DNA of 64,000 nucleotides from an uncultured Cytophagales bacterium. GTDB lineage: Bacteria > Bacteroidota > Bacteroidia > Cytophagales > Cyclobacteriaceae. Of this stretch, positions 9,989 to 18,612 are shown piece by piece. The DNA lies in NCBI GenBank assembly GCA_913057175.1, contig CAJXNP010000006.1, positions 186,001 to 250,000 of the forward strand. The letters are read 5' to 3'. Numbering within the stretch: the stretch's first letter is position 1; each line of letters begins with the position of its first letter. Under the pieces are notes generated by a model, which did not search any database, was not told the DNA's origin, and saw only the letters and a program-made list of their open reading frames with translations. The position numbers and the translations under genes are program-made.

Positions 9989-11740
9989 ATGGAAAACTCA
10001 AGAAAACAATGGTTTAATCTGCTTGACACAACCTATTTGCTGTTCATTATTTCAATTATATGTTTTTCGTATTCATGTCATAATCGGGTAGGCCAATCTG
10101 CTTATAGACATCCGGTAAAGGAAGAGTCTGCTTCCAGGTCAGATTCTAAACGCACAGATGAAGAGAATCAAACCAATTCACCTCCACCTGTTCCGCCAAT
10201 GGAAATGATTGAAGTTGAGGATGCTGAAGTTGAAATTTCATTGGATTTATCAGTTCCCGAGGAAGTGGTTTTTGAGGAGGTCTTTACCATTGTGGAAACC
10301 CAGCCATCTTTTCCGGCTGGCCATGGAGAATTTAGCACGGAAGAATACGATTATTATCAGGAAAACGATTTTACCAATCCACTCAACATGCCGCTATCTA
10401 CTTTTTCAATTGATGTTGACAAGGCCTCCTATGCTAATGTCAGAAGATTTCTGAATGATCATCAAATGCCACCTTCCGGTTCCATTAGAATTGAGGAGAT
10501 GATTAACTACTTTCCATACCAATATTCCGAGCCGGAAGGTGTCCATCCGTTCTCCATACATCACGAGCTTACTGAATGTCCATGGAATGAAAGGCATCAG
10601 CTTTTGAAAATTGGTATTAAAGGAAAAAGCATGCGGGAAAGTGATATCAAAGCCTCCAATCTCGTCTTTTTGGTCGATGTCTCCGGGTCGATGATGGATA
10701 AAAATAAACTTCCGATGGTTAAAAAATCGCTGAAGATTTTGGTCAAAAATCTAAAGGATCACGATAAAATATCAATTGTTGTCTATGCAGGGTCAGCGGG
10801 ATTGGTCTTGCCAGCTACACCTGGTAATCAAAAGGATAAAATTCTAAATGCCATTAATAAACTATCAGCCGGGGGATCAACTGCCGGGGGAGAAGGAATT
10901 CAACTCGCTTATAAAATAGCCAGTGAAAACTACATTCCCAACGGAAATAACCGTGTAATACTGGCGACGGATGGAGATTTTAATATTGGAGTAAGCTCAA
11001 CGTCCGAATTGGTTTCAATGATCGAGCAAAAGCGTCAGGAAGATATTTACCTGACCATCTGTGGTTTTGGATTGGGTAATTATAAGGATGGAAGAATGGA
11101 GCAGATTTCAAATTCGGGTAACGGGAACTATTTCTACATCGATGACATAACAGAAGCCAATCGGGTTTTTGATACCGATCTGATGGCCAATATGTTCGCT
11201 ATTGCAAAAGATGTCAAGATCCAAATTGAGTTTAATCCGGCAGTTGTTGGATCGTATCGATTGATAGGTTATGAAAACAGGAAATTGGAGGCTGAAGACT
11301 TCGACGATGATTTGAAGGATGCCGGTGAATTGGGAGCTGGGCACACCGTTACTGCTCTTTATGAAATTATTCCGGCATCTATAGAGTCGGGAGAAAGCCC
11401 TATATCACTGAAATACCAGCAACCCACCTTAGTTGATTCTGAGGAAATGGCGACCATCAAATTTCGCTATAAACCGCTTAAAAGTGATGAGAGTGTATTA
11501 ATCGATGAATCAATTAATCCCAATCTGATTTCATTCGATAAATGTAGCCAGGACACGAGATTGGCAAGCGCTGTGACAGCATTTGGCCTGGTTCTGAGAG
11601 AATCAAAATACAAAGGCAAATCGACCTTTCAACTTGCGACTCAATTAGCTGAACAAGTGAACGGAAAGGAATACGATGAATATCGATTTGAATTACTATC
11701 TCTCATCGAAAAGGCAAGATTACTATTGGAAAACCAATGA
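9989..11740 (+). CDS. YfbK-like von Willebrand factor A-domain protein
   Basis: This 583-residue protein has the three-part YfbK layout. An N-terminal domain with 'STFSIDVDKASYANVRRFL' and 'IRIEEMINYFPY' (about 130-200) comes first. A VWA domain with the MIDAS motif DVSGS (about 230-234) and 'ATDGDFNIG' follows. A C-terminal YfbK-type domain (about 420-580) completes it. A hydrophobic N-terminus followed by Cys30 ('YSCHN') suggests a lipoprotein, although the lipobox is imperfect. VWA domains bind protein ligands through a metal ion. The TPR gene just downstream overlaps or abuts, so the two likely function together. The precise role of YfbK proteins is not established. Confidence 0.88.
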   Translation: MENSRKQWFNLLDTTYLLFIISIICFSYSCHNRVGQSAYRHPVKEESASRSDSKRTDEENQTNSPPPVPPMEMIEVEDAEVEISLDLSVPEEVVFEEVFTIVETQPSFPAGHGEFSTEEYDYYQENDFTNPLNMPLSTFSIDVDKASYANVRRFLNDHQMPPSGSIRIEEMINYFPYQYSEPEGVHPFSIHHELTECPWNERHQLLKIGIKGKSMRESDIKASNLVFLVDVSGSMMDKNKLPMVKKSLKILVKNLKDHDKISIVVYAGSAGLVLPATPGNQKDKILNAINKLSAGGSTAGGEGIQLAYKIASENYIPNGNNRVILATDGDFNIGVSSTSELVSMIEQKRQEDIYLTICGFGLGNYKDGRMEQISNSGNGNYFYIDDITEANRVFDTDLMANMFAIAKDVKIQIEFNPAVVGSYRLIGYENRKLEAEDFDDDLKDAGELGAGHTVTALYEIIPASIESGESPISLKYQQPTLVDSEEMATIKFRYKPLKSDESVLIDESINPNLISFDKCSQDTRLASAVTAFGLVLRESKYKGKSTFQLATQLAEQVNGKEYDEYRFELLSLIEKARLLLENQ

Positions 11741-11756
11741 TATAAATTCAATCAAT

Positions 11757-13073
11757 ATGCGGTTAGTTCAATTCAAGTTAAAATCAGGAGTATTTTTACT
11801 CCTGATTTTCCTCTCAAATCCTGTTTTTTCTCAAAACGAAAACATTGCTTCCAGCAAACAATTGAAATGGGACATCGAAACTCAGGAGAACTATGCTCTT
11901 TTATCAGACAATAGAGAAGACAATCTTCAGATTGCTTTACCAGCTTTAGAATGGTTGCTGGCAAATCAACCAACGTTGACAGAAAATATTTACATTTTTG
12001 GAGCGCAGATTTATAAGGGACTAATTGAAAAAACATCCGATCAGAATTTAGAAAAGCAGTATTTTCATCAACTCACTAATCTTTATCGCAATAGGACAAA
12101 GTACTACGGAGACGCTGAAAATAACACAATCAGATTTGTAAGGGATGTCTATCTGATTGGGAAAAAGGTCGAAGGATTGGAGAAAGATCAGCTGATAATT
12201 TTTGATAATATTCTTGTCAGGTATCCGAAGATGTTGGATTGTCAGTTAGGGCTGGCATACATGGATGTGGTACTCCGGAATTATACTTTTGAGAATATTA
12301 GTCAGGATAGCCTTTTTCATTATTATTTGAAGATAAGCGATTTGATCTCAGACAAACGGGAAGAAAATCCCGGTGATACAAAATGTATGAAAAACCAGGA
12401 GCTGATCGACAAGATTTTTGCCAGTAAGGTGAAGTTGAATTGTGAGGATATCCATAAAAAATTTAGTGAAAAGCTTTTGGATAAAAGCCGTTCCGGATAC
12501 TATTCAAGGTTGGTTGTCAAGTTATCCATTCAGGCTGGTTGTACAAAAGAAGCTTATTTCCTTCCTGCATTGGAACATCTGTACAATGAAAAGCCGAGCC
12601 CGAAAGTTGCCATTTACCTGTCAGGTAAATTTGAACAGATGAATAAAAACGAGTTAGCTGAAAAGTATTTGATTGAAGCTATCCAGCACTCTCTGACCCA
12701 GCAAGAAAAGGTAGAACTGACTCTGGAATTAGCAAAATTTCATTCCCGGATGGGAGAAAAGAAAAAAGCCAGAGATAGTATCCGGGAAGTCCTGGTGCTA
12801 CAGCCAGGAAATAAAAAAGCATTCGAATTATTGGGAGATCTGTATTTTGGTAGTTACGATGAATGCCGAAAAGGAAAAAGCAGGGTAGAGGACCGTCTGA
12901 TTTTTATACTTGCATATGAGCAATACAAGCTGGCAGGTAATCTGGAGAAGATGAATGATGCCGGGAAACAATTCCCATCCGGCTCAGATATTCACATGGA
13001 AAACTTTCAAAAAGGAGATGAGTTAAATTGTGATTGTTGGGTTGACGAGAAAGTTGTTTTGGCAGGGAGGTAG
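11757..13073 (+). CDS. secreted TPR protein, partner of the VWA protein
   Basis: The frame extends upstream to 11676, but ATG 11757 is preferred because it is followed directly by a signal peptide ('SGVFLLLIFLSNPVFSQ'). It gives 438 residues and a 16-bp gap from the VWA gene. The C-terminal half shows TPR-like helical repeats ('NELAEKYLIEAIQHSL', 'GEKKKARDSIREVLVLQPG', 'KKAFELLGDLYFG'). Four or more Cys residues in the second half could form disulfides in the periplasm. It probably scaffolds or binds the neighbouring VWA protein. Function otherwise unknown. Confidence 0.75.
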   Translation: MRLVQFKLKSGVFLLLIFLSNPVFSQNENIASSKQLKWDIETQENYALLSDNREDNLQIALPALEWLLANQPTLTENIYIFGAQIYKGLIEKTSDQNLEKQYFHQLTNLYRNRTKYYGDAENNTIRFVRDVYLIGKKVEGLEKDQLIIFDNILVRYPKMLDCQLGLAYMDVVLRNYTFENISQDSLFHYYLKISDLISDKREENPGDTKCMKNQELIDKIFASKVKLNCEDIHKKFSEKLLDKSRSGYYSRLVVKLSIQAGCTKEAYFLPALEHLYNEKPSPKVAIYLSGKFEQMNKNELAEKYLIEAIQHSLTQQEKVELTLELAKFHSRMGEKKKARDSIREVLVLQPGNKKAFELLGDLYFGSYDECRKGKSRVEDRLIFILAYEQYKLAGNLEKMNDAGKQFPSGSDIHMENFQKGDELNCDCWVDEKVVLAGR

Positions 13074-13090
13074 AAGTGATTTATTGGGGT

Positions 13091-13118
13091 TGGAAGATGG
13101 AAGCGGGAAGCTGGGAGT
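13091..13118 (+). repeat. left heptad-repeat array flanking the four-helix-bundle gene
   Basis: Four consecutive 7-bp units (tggaaga, tggaagc, gggaagc, tgggagt) form a purine-rich direct array on the plus strand. It lies 15 bp outside the stop of the four-helix-bundle gene. A matching array in inverted orientation lies on the other side of the gene. Confidence 0.75.
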
Positions 13119-13132
13119 TTGGTATGACATTT

Positions 13133-13531
13133 TCAACGATTGTCATTTACCCTTTTTCTAAATCCAATTATCATGTTCATCAGGTTAAAGGCGATATTAT
13201 AATTATCGTAAAATTCCTCATTTGTTAAATATTTTCGCCTTTTCGCTTTATGTAAACAGGTTACTACTTCAGCTATAGATCGAATTGAGTACCCTAAAAA
13301 CTTACTAAATTCTGGATTTGATTGGAGAATGGATCCTTCAGCAATATTTAAAGCTATTGAATCGGAAGCTCTTCGGATCTGTGAGGTAAGGTTGTACATT
13401 TCTGCTTTGGGAAATAGCGATGAAACTTGAATAATGTCCTCAGCCCAATCCATCGATTTTTGCCAAATCATCAAACTTTCAAATTTGAAACTAATTTTAA
13501 CACCTATCTCTTTATCGTTAACTCTTTTCAT
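13133..13531 (-). CDS. four-helix-bundle protein, S23 / 23S rRNA intervening-sequence type
   Basis: A 132-residue all-helical protein with hallmarks of the S23/IVP family: 'LMIWQKSMDWAEDI', 'FPKAEMYNLTSQIRRASDSI', 'NIAEG' and 'FLGYSIRSIAEV'. Relatives are found inside 23S rRNA intervening sequences, as the Avd accessory protein of diversity-generating retroelements, and very often as lone genes like this one. Related bundles form pentamers that bind nucleic acids. Its neighbours are functionally unrelated. It is framed by inverted heptad arrays at 13091-13118 and 13627-13665, which suggests the gene and repeats form one unit. No reverse transcriptase is nearby. The biochemical role of lone members is unknown. 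Confidence 0.88.
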   Translation of the reverse strand: MKRVNDKEIGVKISFKFESLMIWQKSMDWAEDIIQVSSLFPKAEMYNLTSQIRRASDSIALNIAEGSILQSNPEFSKFLGYSIRSIAEVVTCLHKAKRRKYLTNEEFYDNYNIAFNLMNMIIGFRKRVNDNR

Positions 13532-13626
13532 TTTAGAGGAATGATTTTTATTATTCTATTTAAGTTAAAATATATAAGAAAATAACACCAATTTACTAAA
13601 TGCCATGAAGTATATCACAAAAAAAA

Positions 13627-13665
13627 TCTTCCAACTTCCCGCTTCCCACTTCTCACTTCTAGCTA
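13627..13665 (-). repeat. right heptad-repeat array flanking the four-helix-bundle gene
   Basis: Read on the minus strand, this is agctaga, agtgaga, agtggga, agcggga, agttgga: five 7-bp units in phase. They share the AGcgGGA-type core with the left array but lie in opposite orientation. Together the arrays enclose about 575 bp containing only the four-helix-bundle gene. Confidence 0.75.
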
Positions 13666-13721
13666 TGCACCACTTTCCACAAAAATTTGCTATGTTTATC
13701 GCGTAAAAAAATGTTGGAATT

Positions 13722-15311
13722 ATGCGAAACACAGACTTTAGGATAGTTGCTTTTATAGCAGCTTTATTTTTTAAGTTTTCCTGTGCGGAAAAGGAGATTA
13801 CGGATCTTACAAAAGAAAGTTTAATCCCAATTCCCGTTTCTGTAACAGCAACAGGAAGTTCATTTGAATTAAATGAAAATTCCGCCATCTACATTTCAGG
13901 GGATTCGGAGGAATTGATTGGAATAGGAGAGTATCTTGCTGATATTTTACGGCCTTCGACAGGGTACAATCTTCCTGTGAATTCAACGTCTCAGGCTCCT
14001 TCTTCAGGAAATATTTACATCAATCTTGAAGGTGATGAGGTATTGCTGGGAAATGAAGGTTATGATCTGACCATTACGGAGGATCTGATCACTTTAAGCG
14101 CTGACCAGCCTGCAGGATTGTTCTATGCCGTACAAACTCTTCGCCAATTGTTGCCAGCGAAGGTGGAAAACAATGGCAAGCAGGAAGGTCCCTGGAAAAT
14201 TTCTACCGGAAACATCATCGATTATCCCAATTACACATATAGAGGTTCTATGCTGGATGTTGGCAGGCATTTTTTCGGTGTAGAGGATGTTAAGAGATAC
14301 ATTGACCTGATTGCTGCGTTTAAAATGAATGTTTTTCATCTTGGACTGACAAACGATCAGGGATGGAGAATAGAAATTAAATCATGGCCAAAATTGGCGG
14401 AAATTGGGGGAAGCACCGAAGTCGGTGGAGGTGAAGCTGGTTTTTATACGCAGGAAGACTACAAGGAGATTGTTCAATATGCCGCAGAAAGGTATATTAC
14501 TGTTGTCCCGGAATTCGATATGCCTGGCCACACCAATGCGGCATTGGCTTCCTATCCGGAGTTAAACTGTGATGGCAAAGCCAGAGATCTTTATACCGGG
14601 ATAGAGGTTGGTTTTAGTACTCTCTGTACGGACAAGGAAATTACCTACGAATTTTTGGATGACGTAATTGGCGAGATTGCAGCTATAACTCCCGGTCCTT
14701 ATTTTCATATAGGAGGTGATGAATCTCACGTTACTCCAATGGAAGATTATAAACCATTTATTGCGAGGGCAGAAGAAATTGTGCATAAACATGGTAAATC
14801 CGTTATCGGCTGGGATGAAATTGCCCATGCAGAATTAGACCCGGGTAGCATCGCACAGGTTTGGGCGCGGGCCGAAAATGGAAAGATGGCTGTAGATCAG
14901 GGGTGTAAATTGATACTTTCTCCGGCAAATAAAACTTATTTGGATATGCAATACGATTCGACTACTCAGTTGGGGTTGCATTGGGCAGCCTATGTCGAAA
15001 TTGACAGTTCATATATTTGGGATCCTGCAAAACTCTACCCTGGTATCGGAAAGGAGAATATTCTTGGAATAGAAGCGCCACTCTGGACTGAAACCATTAC
15101 CAACATGGAAGAAATTGAATACATGGTTTTTCCCAGACTGCCAGGCATTGCTGAAATTGCCTGGTCGCCAGCTTCGCTCCGCGATTGGGAAACGTACAAA
15201 GTGAGATTGGGTAAATTTGCAAGCAGATTTGACAACATGGATATTAATTATTATGCATCCAAACAAATTCCGTGGGTGACGGATAGTGATTCATTGAAAA
15301 CTTCAAATTAA
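13722..15311 (+). CDS. beta-N-acetylhexosaminidase, GH20, lipoprotein
   Basis: This enzyme removes terminal N-acetylglucosamine or N-acetylgalactosamine from glycans or chitin oligomers. The 529-residue protein has a lipoprotein-type signal ('FFKFSCAE'), an N-terminal GH20b-like alpha/beta domain (about 30-165) and the GH20 TIM barrel from about 170. It carries 'DVGRHFF', 'NQGWRIEI'-like and 'PEFDMPGHT' motifs. The catalytic Asp333-Glu334 pair sits in 'HIGGDESH', and 'LWTET' and 'FPRL' mark the late barrel. It is a single-gene unit, separated by 190 bp from the four-helix-bundle gene. It is probably on the cell surface or in the periplasm, for amino-sugar scavenging or peptidoglycan turnover. 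Confidence 0.93.
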   Translation: MRNTDFRIVAFIAALFFKFSCAEKEITDLTKESLIPIPVSVTATGSSFELNENSAIYISGDSEELIGIGEYLADILRPSTGYNLPVNSTSQAPSSGNIYINLEGDEVLLGNEGYDLTITEDLITLSADQPAGLFYAVQTLRQLLPAKVENNGKQEGPWKISTGNIIDYPNYTYRGSMLDVGRHFFGVEDVKRYIDLIAAFKMNVFHLGLTNDQGWRIEIKSWPKLAEIGGSTEVGGGEAGFYTQEDYKEIVQYAAERYITVVPEFDMPGHTNAALASYPELNCDGKARDLYTGIEVGFSTLCTDKEITYEFLDDVIGEIAAITPGPYFHIGGDESHVTPMEDYKPFIARAEEIVHKHGKSVIGWDEIAHAELDPGSIAQVWARAENGKMAVDQGCKLILSPANKTYLDMQYDSTTQLGLHWAAYVEIDSSYIWDPAKLYPGIGKENILGIEAPLWTETITNMEEIEYMVFPRLPGIAEIAWSPASLRDWETYKVRLGKFASRFDNMDINYYASKQIPWVTDSDSLKTSN

Positions 15312-15368
15312 CTCTTAGAATATCAGCATAGTATTGTGATAAGTTAAATTTGAAAGTATTAACTTTAG

Positions 15369-15512
15369 CTAAACTACCTAATTCCTCATGAACAAACTGG
15401 AAAAGTGCTGGTAGATGGTTTTAACCCAGATGATGCTTTGATCACAGTCCGACATATATCGTTGGACCCAAAGGGCAAATTCCACTCAAATACGGAATTT
15501 GGGTTTAACTAA
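15369..15512 (+). pseudogene. possible gene remnant (47-codon open stretch ending in TAA)
   Basis: The 366 bp between the GH20 gene and the next lipoprotein hold one stretch that reads like protein: from the stop at 15366 onward the frame gives '...GKVLVDGFNPDDALITV' and ends '...NTEFGFN'. It has no ATG in frame and no recognisable domain. It could be the C-terminal scrap of a decayed gene or chance. The rest of this gap, to 15677, shows nothing but AT-rich sequence. Confidence 0.25.
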
Positions 15513-15677
15513 CAATTTTGCCAATGTGTTCATATTTTGAGTTGCCCGTTTACTCTCATCAAAGAGGCATGTAGTTTTTGGTTCTTACATAATAGGATCA
15601 TTAATTCCCCATAAATAAATGCAATAATAATCGATAAATAAATACTTATATCAACTAACCATTTAAACAAACTGACT

Positions 15678-16445
15678 ATGAAAATCAAACAAAACAAAAT
15701 GCAATGGGCGGTTAAAGGATTTGCCGTCTTATTAATCATTGGCGGAATTAGTTGCTCGAAATCGAAGAAAACTGAGACAGTGGCAGAACAGTTGCCTGTT
15801 GAAGAAGTAGAATTAATAGAAGAGGATATATGGATAATTGAAGAGCACAAGGTGAACGATATACCCATAACTTCTCATGGTAAAAAGGAATTGGCAGAAC
15901 AGGATGGTGTGGATGCGGAAACGATCGATTCAGAAGCGGTTGCGGAAATGGAAGAAATGCAGGCTGAAATGGAGGATGTGAAGTCAGGTGAACTTTATGA
16001 CATTTACACAATGGGAGTCATAGACCCGATGCTTCAGGAGGAAGATTTGGCGCAAGTTGAAGTTGTTGAAGCAGTGATTCCGCTGGAAGAAACCCAAACC
16101 ATAACTGCCTACTCAAAAAAAGGTGAAGAAATTGCTGAACTGCAGGTTGTGAGCGGTGGTTCAGACAATGAAATTGAGCATATAGTCTTCACCGACAAAA
16201 AACATACGGATGTCTATGATGTTCAGGTGGGAATGACAGGAAAAGAAGTAAAAAATCTGAGGAAGGAATTGAAGCATATGGTGAAAAAAGGACAGGTATT
16301 CCTGTATCATGACGACTCAAACATTATGTATCTGATGGATGCTCAGGATATTGAAGGCAATGAAATTGCGGAAGCAGACATTGTAAATATGGAGGTTGAT
16401 GCGATCATCTGGAAAGACAAAAAACATCATAAGAAGAAGGGCTGA
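15678..16445 (+). CDS. hypothetical acidic lipoprotein (255 aa)
   Basis: The signal sequence ends in 'GGISCSKS', a good lipobox with Cys26. The following ~100 residues are very acidic and Glu-rich ('EEVELIEEDIWIIEEHK', 'EMEEMQAEMEDVKSG'), probably disordered or coiled. The C-terminal ~110 residues look folded, with beta strands ('IEHIVFTDKKHTDVYDVQVG') and a His/Lys-rich end ('KDKKHHKKKG'). A terminator follows, so it is a monocistronic unit. I do not recognise a family. Confidence 0.75.
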   Translation: MKIKQNKMQWAVKGFAVLLIIGGISCSKSKKTETVAEQLPVEEVELIEEDIWIIEEHKVNDIPITSHGKKELAEQDGVDAETIDSEAVAEMEEMQAEMEDVKSGELYDIYTMGVIDPMLQEEDLAQVEVVEAVIPLEETQTITAYSKKGEEIAELQVVSGGSDNEIEHIVFTDKKHTDVYDVQVGMTGKEVKNLRKELKHMVKKGQVFLYHDDSNIMYLMDAQDIEGNEIAEADIVNMEVDAIIWKDKKHHKKKG

Positions 16446-16487
16446 TTTTAACTGTTGTCAGCTCTCACATGAAGAATTAAAAAGTTC

Positions 16488-16519
16488 AAATGGTTCCTGC
16501 AACTTATCAGGGACCATTT
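16488..16519 (+). terminator. Rho-independent terminator
   Basis: A 12-bp stem with one wobble (AAATGGTTCCTG at 16488-16499 with CAGGGACCATTT at 16508-16519) has an 8-nt loop and is followed by a T-rich stretch (GTTGTTTT). It closes the acidic-lipoprotein gene and separates it from the metallo-beta-lactamase gene. Confidence 0.75.
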
Positions 16520-16538
16520 GTTGTTTTAAAATAACCCT

Positions 16539-17279
16539 ATGAAAACCACCATATTTATTGCTTTCCTGCTTTATTCATTTTTCTGTAGTGGTCAGGATGA
16601 AAATAAACACTCAGTCATATATGAGTCAGAAACCCTGGTTATTTCAAAGCTCAGTGATAATGTTTTTGTCCACATAACCTACCTGGATATTCCCGAATAT
16701 GGAAAGGTGGCTTGCAATGGTATGATCTATCAAAATGATAGTGAAGCTATGGTTTTTGATACACCAGTGGACGATTCTGTCTCAATGGAATTGATCAACT
16801 GGATTCGCGATGACCTGAAATGTGAAGTCAATGGTGTTGTCATCAATCACTTTCACCTGGATTGTTTGGGTGGGTTAAATGCATTCCACGAAATGGGAAT
16901 TCCTTCTTATTCGAGTCATCTAACAATAAAATTGGCTGAAGCCAATGAAAAAGCAGTACCCCAAAATGGGTTTGCGAAGGAATTAAAGCTGGATGTGGGA
17001 GGAAAAATTGTGGTCAATGAATATTTCGGAGAAGGGCACACTGCGGATAATATTGCTTGTTTTTTGCCTGATGAAAATACTATCTATGGTGGTTGCCTGA
17101 TCAAATCCATGGGCGCTGGCAAAGGAAATCTCGAAGATGCCAATACCAAAGAATGGCCGGAAACCATTCGAAAGATCAAGGAAAAGTATCCGGATATCCA
17201 AACTGTTATTCCGGGACATGGCGAAAGTGGGGGATTAGAACTATTGGATTACACGATCGAATTATTTGAAGAAGAGTGA
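16539..17279 (+). CDS. subclass B1 metallo-beta-lactamase, CcrA/CfiA-like
   Basis: A secreted zinc hydrolase of 246 residues with a signal peptide (cleavage near residue 18). All B1 zinc ligands are present: His104, His106 and Asp108 in 'NHFHLDCLGG', His167 in 'GEGHTADN', Cys186 in 'YGGCLIKS' and His227 in 'VIPGHGESGG'. B1 substrate-binding Lys189 and Asn197 are also present. The C-terminal part ('GNLEDANTKEWPETI') resembles Bacteroides CcrA/CfiA. Enzymes of this type open the beta-lactam ring of penicillins, cephalosporins and carbapenems. Activity here is inferred, not shown. It is not next to an insertion sequence, and base composition is like its neighbours, so it is probably an intrinsic chromosomal gene. 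Confidence 0.9.
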   Translation: MKTTIFIAFLLYSFFCSGQDENKHSVIYESETLVISKLSDNVFVHITYLDIPEYGKVACNGMIYQNDSEAMVFDTPVDDSVSMELINWIRDDLKCEVNGVVINHFHLDCLGGLNAFHEMGIPSYSSHLTIKLAEANEKAVPQNGFAKELKLDVGGKIVVNEYFGEGHTADNIACFLPDENTIYGGCLIKSMGAGKGNLEDANTKEWPETIRKIKEKYPDIQTVIPGHGESGGLELLDYTIELFEEE

Positions 17280-17347
17280 AAGATTGAATTACTTATTTGA
17301 CTGGTTTTTACTATTTTGAGCAAATAATTCGCCAGTCAACTTGCTTA

Positions 17348-18148
17348 ATGAAGAGGATACATCTTTTTGAATTTGAGGATTTTTCGTGGTTTCCAGGGTG
17401 GCTCAGAGAATGCATGACAAGATATATCATGGCCATTCATAAGCTACTCAATACAAGTGATGACCTTGCAGTCTTGTTATCTAAGTTATTGGGTCAAACG
17501 CATTCAAATCAAATCATTGATCTGTGTTCTGGTAGTGGGGGGCCTATGCTGGAAGTAAGGGAAATACTTATCAGTGAATATGGTTATAATGAATTGGATT
17601 TAACTTTAAGTGATCTATATCCCCACAAGGAAATTGCTTCCAGGATCAATAATTTCGGTAATCCAAAAATCAAATATGTTTTAGAGCCGGTGAATGCTGC
17701 CGATCTGGATAAAGATCAGAAAGGGGTACGGACACTTGTTTGCAGCATGCATCACATGAAGCGAGAAATTGCCAGGGAGATTTTGAAGGATGCATATTCA
17801 GCTAAACAGCCAATTTGTATTTTCGAGATCAGTGATAATGCTACTCCAAAATGGTTGTGGTGGATTGCAATTCCTATCAACTTTTTATCCGTTTTTTTTA
17901 TCACACCTTTGGTTCGCCCGATGACATGGAAGCAAATTGTTTTTACCTATTTAATTCCGTTGTTGCCCATTTTTATCGCCTGGGATGGGGCGGTTTCCAA
18001 TGCCCGGACCTATACACTATCGGATTTGGATGTGCTTTTAAAGGGGATGGAATCTGAATCCTACACCTGGGAAAAAGCCACGATAAAGGGAAAGGTTGGG
18101 AACAAGCTATATCTGCTGGGATACCCGATTGGCGAGAAGCAATTCTGA
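17348..18148 (+). CDS. class I SAM-dependent methyltransferase-like protein with membrane segment
   Basis: The frame opens with a TTG at 17297, but ATG 17348 (MKRIHLFEFEDF) is preferred. The 266-residue product has a SAM-binding motif I 'IIDLCSGSGGPM' and a likely motif II 'LTLSDLYPH', followed by 'FEISDNATPKW'. A hydrophobic region near residues 175-215 is typical of membrane-associated members ('IPINFLSVFFITPL', 'YLIPLLPIFIAW'). It follows the beta-lactamase gene by ~70 bp and converges on the sigma-factor operon. I know similar proteins only as uncharacterised methyltransferases; the substrate is unknown. Confidence 0.8.
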   Translation: MKRIHLFEFEDFSWFPGWLRECMTRYIMAIHKLLNTSDDLAVLLSKLLGQTHSNQIIDLCSGSGGPMLEVREILISEYGYNELDLTLSDLYPHKEIASRINNFGNPKIKYVLEPVNAADLDKDQKGVRTLVCSMHHMKREIAREILKDAYSAKQPICIFEISDNATPKWLWWIAIPINFLSVFFITPLVRPMTWKQIVFTYLIPLLPIFIAWDGAVSNARTYTLSDLDVLLKGMESESYTWEKATIKGKVGNKLYLLGYPIGEKQF

Positions 18149-18150
18149 AG

Positions 18151-18612
18151 TTACCTAAATCGCTCCCTTCTTTGCTTACCTCTAAATCTTAAAGTACGAT
18201 CAATTATCTGATCAAATTTTTTCTTTTGACCTTCATCACAAAGTTGATATACACTGGTAAGATGTTGATAAAGAGCTATCTCTTTCGTTTTTTCAAGGTC
18301 AGCTATTTTGTTGATCAATGAATCGCTATGGATGGTTGGATCTGAAATGCTTTCGTGCAACAGTTTTCTGCACTGGAAAATTTCCTCAAAAATTTTTCTC
18401 TGTTCAGTCCGAAAACTTCTAACCAATTTTCTGTATTCTCCTGTTTGAACAGAGTCAAAATCAATTTCCCTGATCATAAACCTTTGCTCTAATCTATGTG
18501 ATCGGTTCTTACCTCTTCGATCAGGTCTTTTGAACCATATAATACTTATAAGTATAAGGTTAACTATAATTAAAGCAATAACAGACAATGCCAGTATTTT
18601 ATTCGATTTCAT
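18151..18612 (-). CDS. Spy/CpxP-like periplasmic protein, membrane-anchored
   Basis: The start is taken at ATG 18612 (MKSNKILALS); the frame could extend to a TTG at 18624. The product of about 153 residues has one N-terminal membrane helix, then a basic, helical periplasmic part ('YRKLVRSFRTEQRKIFEEIF') of the kind seen in Spy/CpxP/metal-resistance sensor proteins, with 'LCDEGQKKKFDQII' as a degenerate LTxxQ-like repeat. It is the last gene of the sigma-factor operon and overlaps the anti-sigma gene by 14 bp. It probably senses or chaperones in the periplasm. Confidence 0.72.
   Translation of the reverse strand: MKSNKILALSVIALIIVNLILISIIWFKRPDRRGKNRSHRLEQRFMIREIDFDSVQTGEYRKLVRSFRTEQRKIFEEIFQCRKLLHESISDPTIHSDSLINKIADLEKTKEIALYQHLTSVYQLCDEGQKKKFDQIIDRTLRFRGKQRRERFR

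Noticed and set aside
13133-13531. Diversity-generating retroelement (Avd component)
   Set aside because: No reverse transcriptase, template repeat or variable repeat was found in the neighbourhood.
13091-13665. CRISPR array
   Set aside because: The units are 7 bp, without spacers, and no cas gene is nearby.
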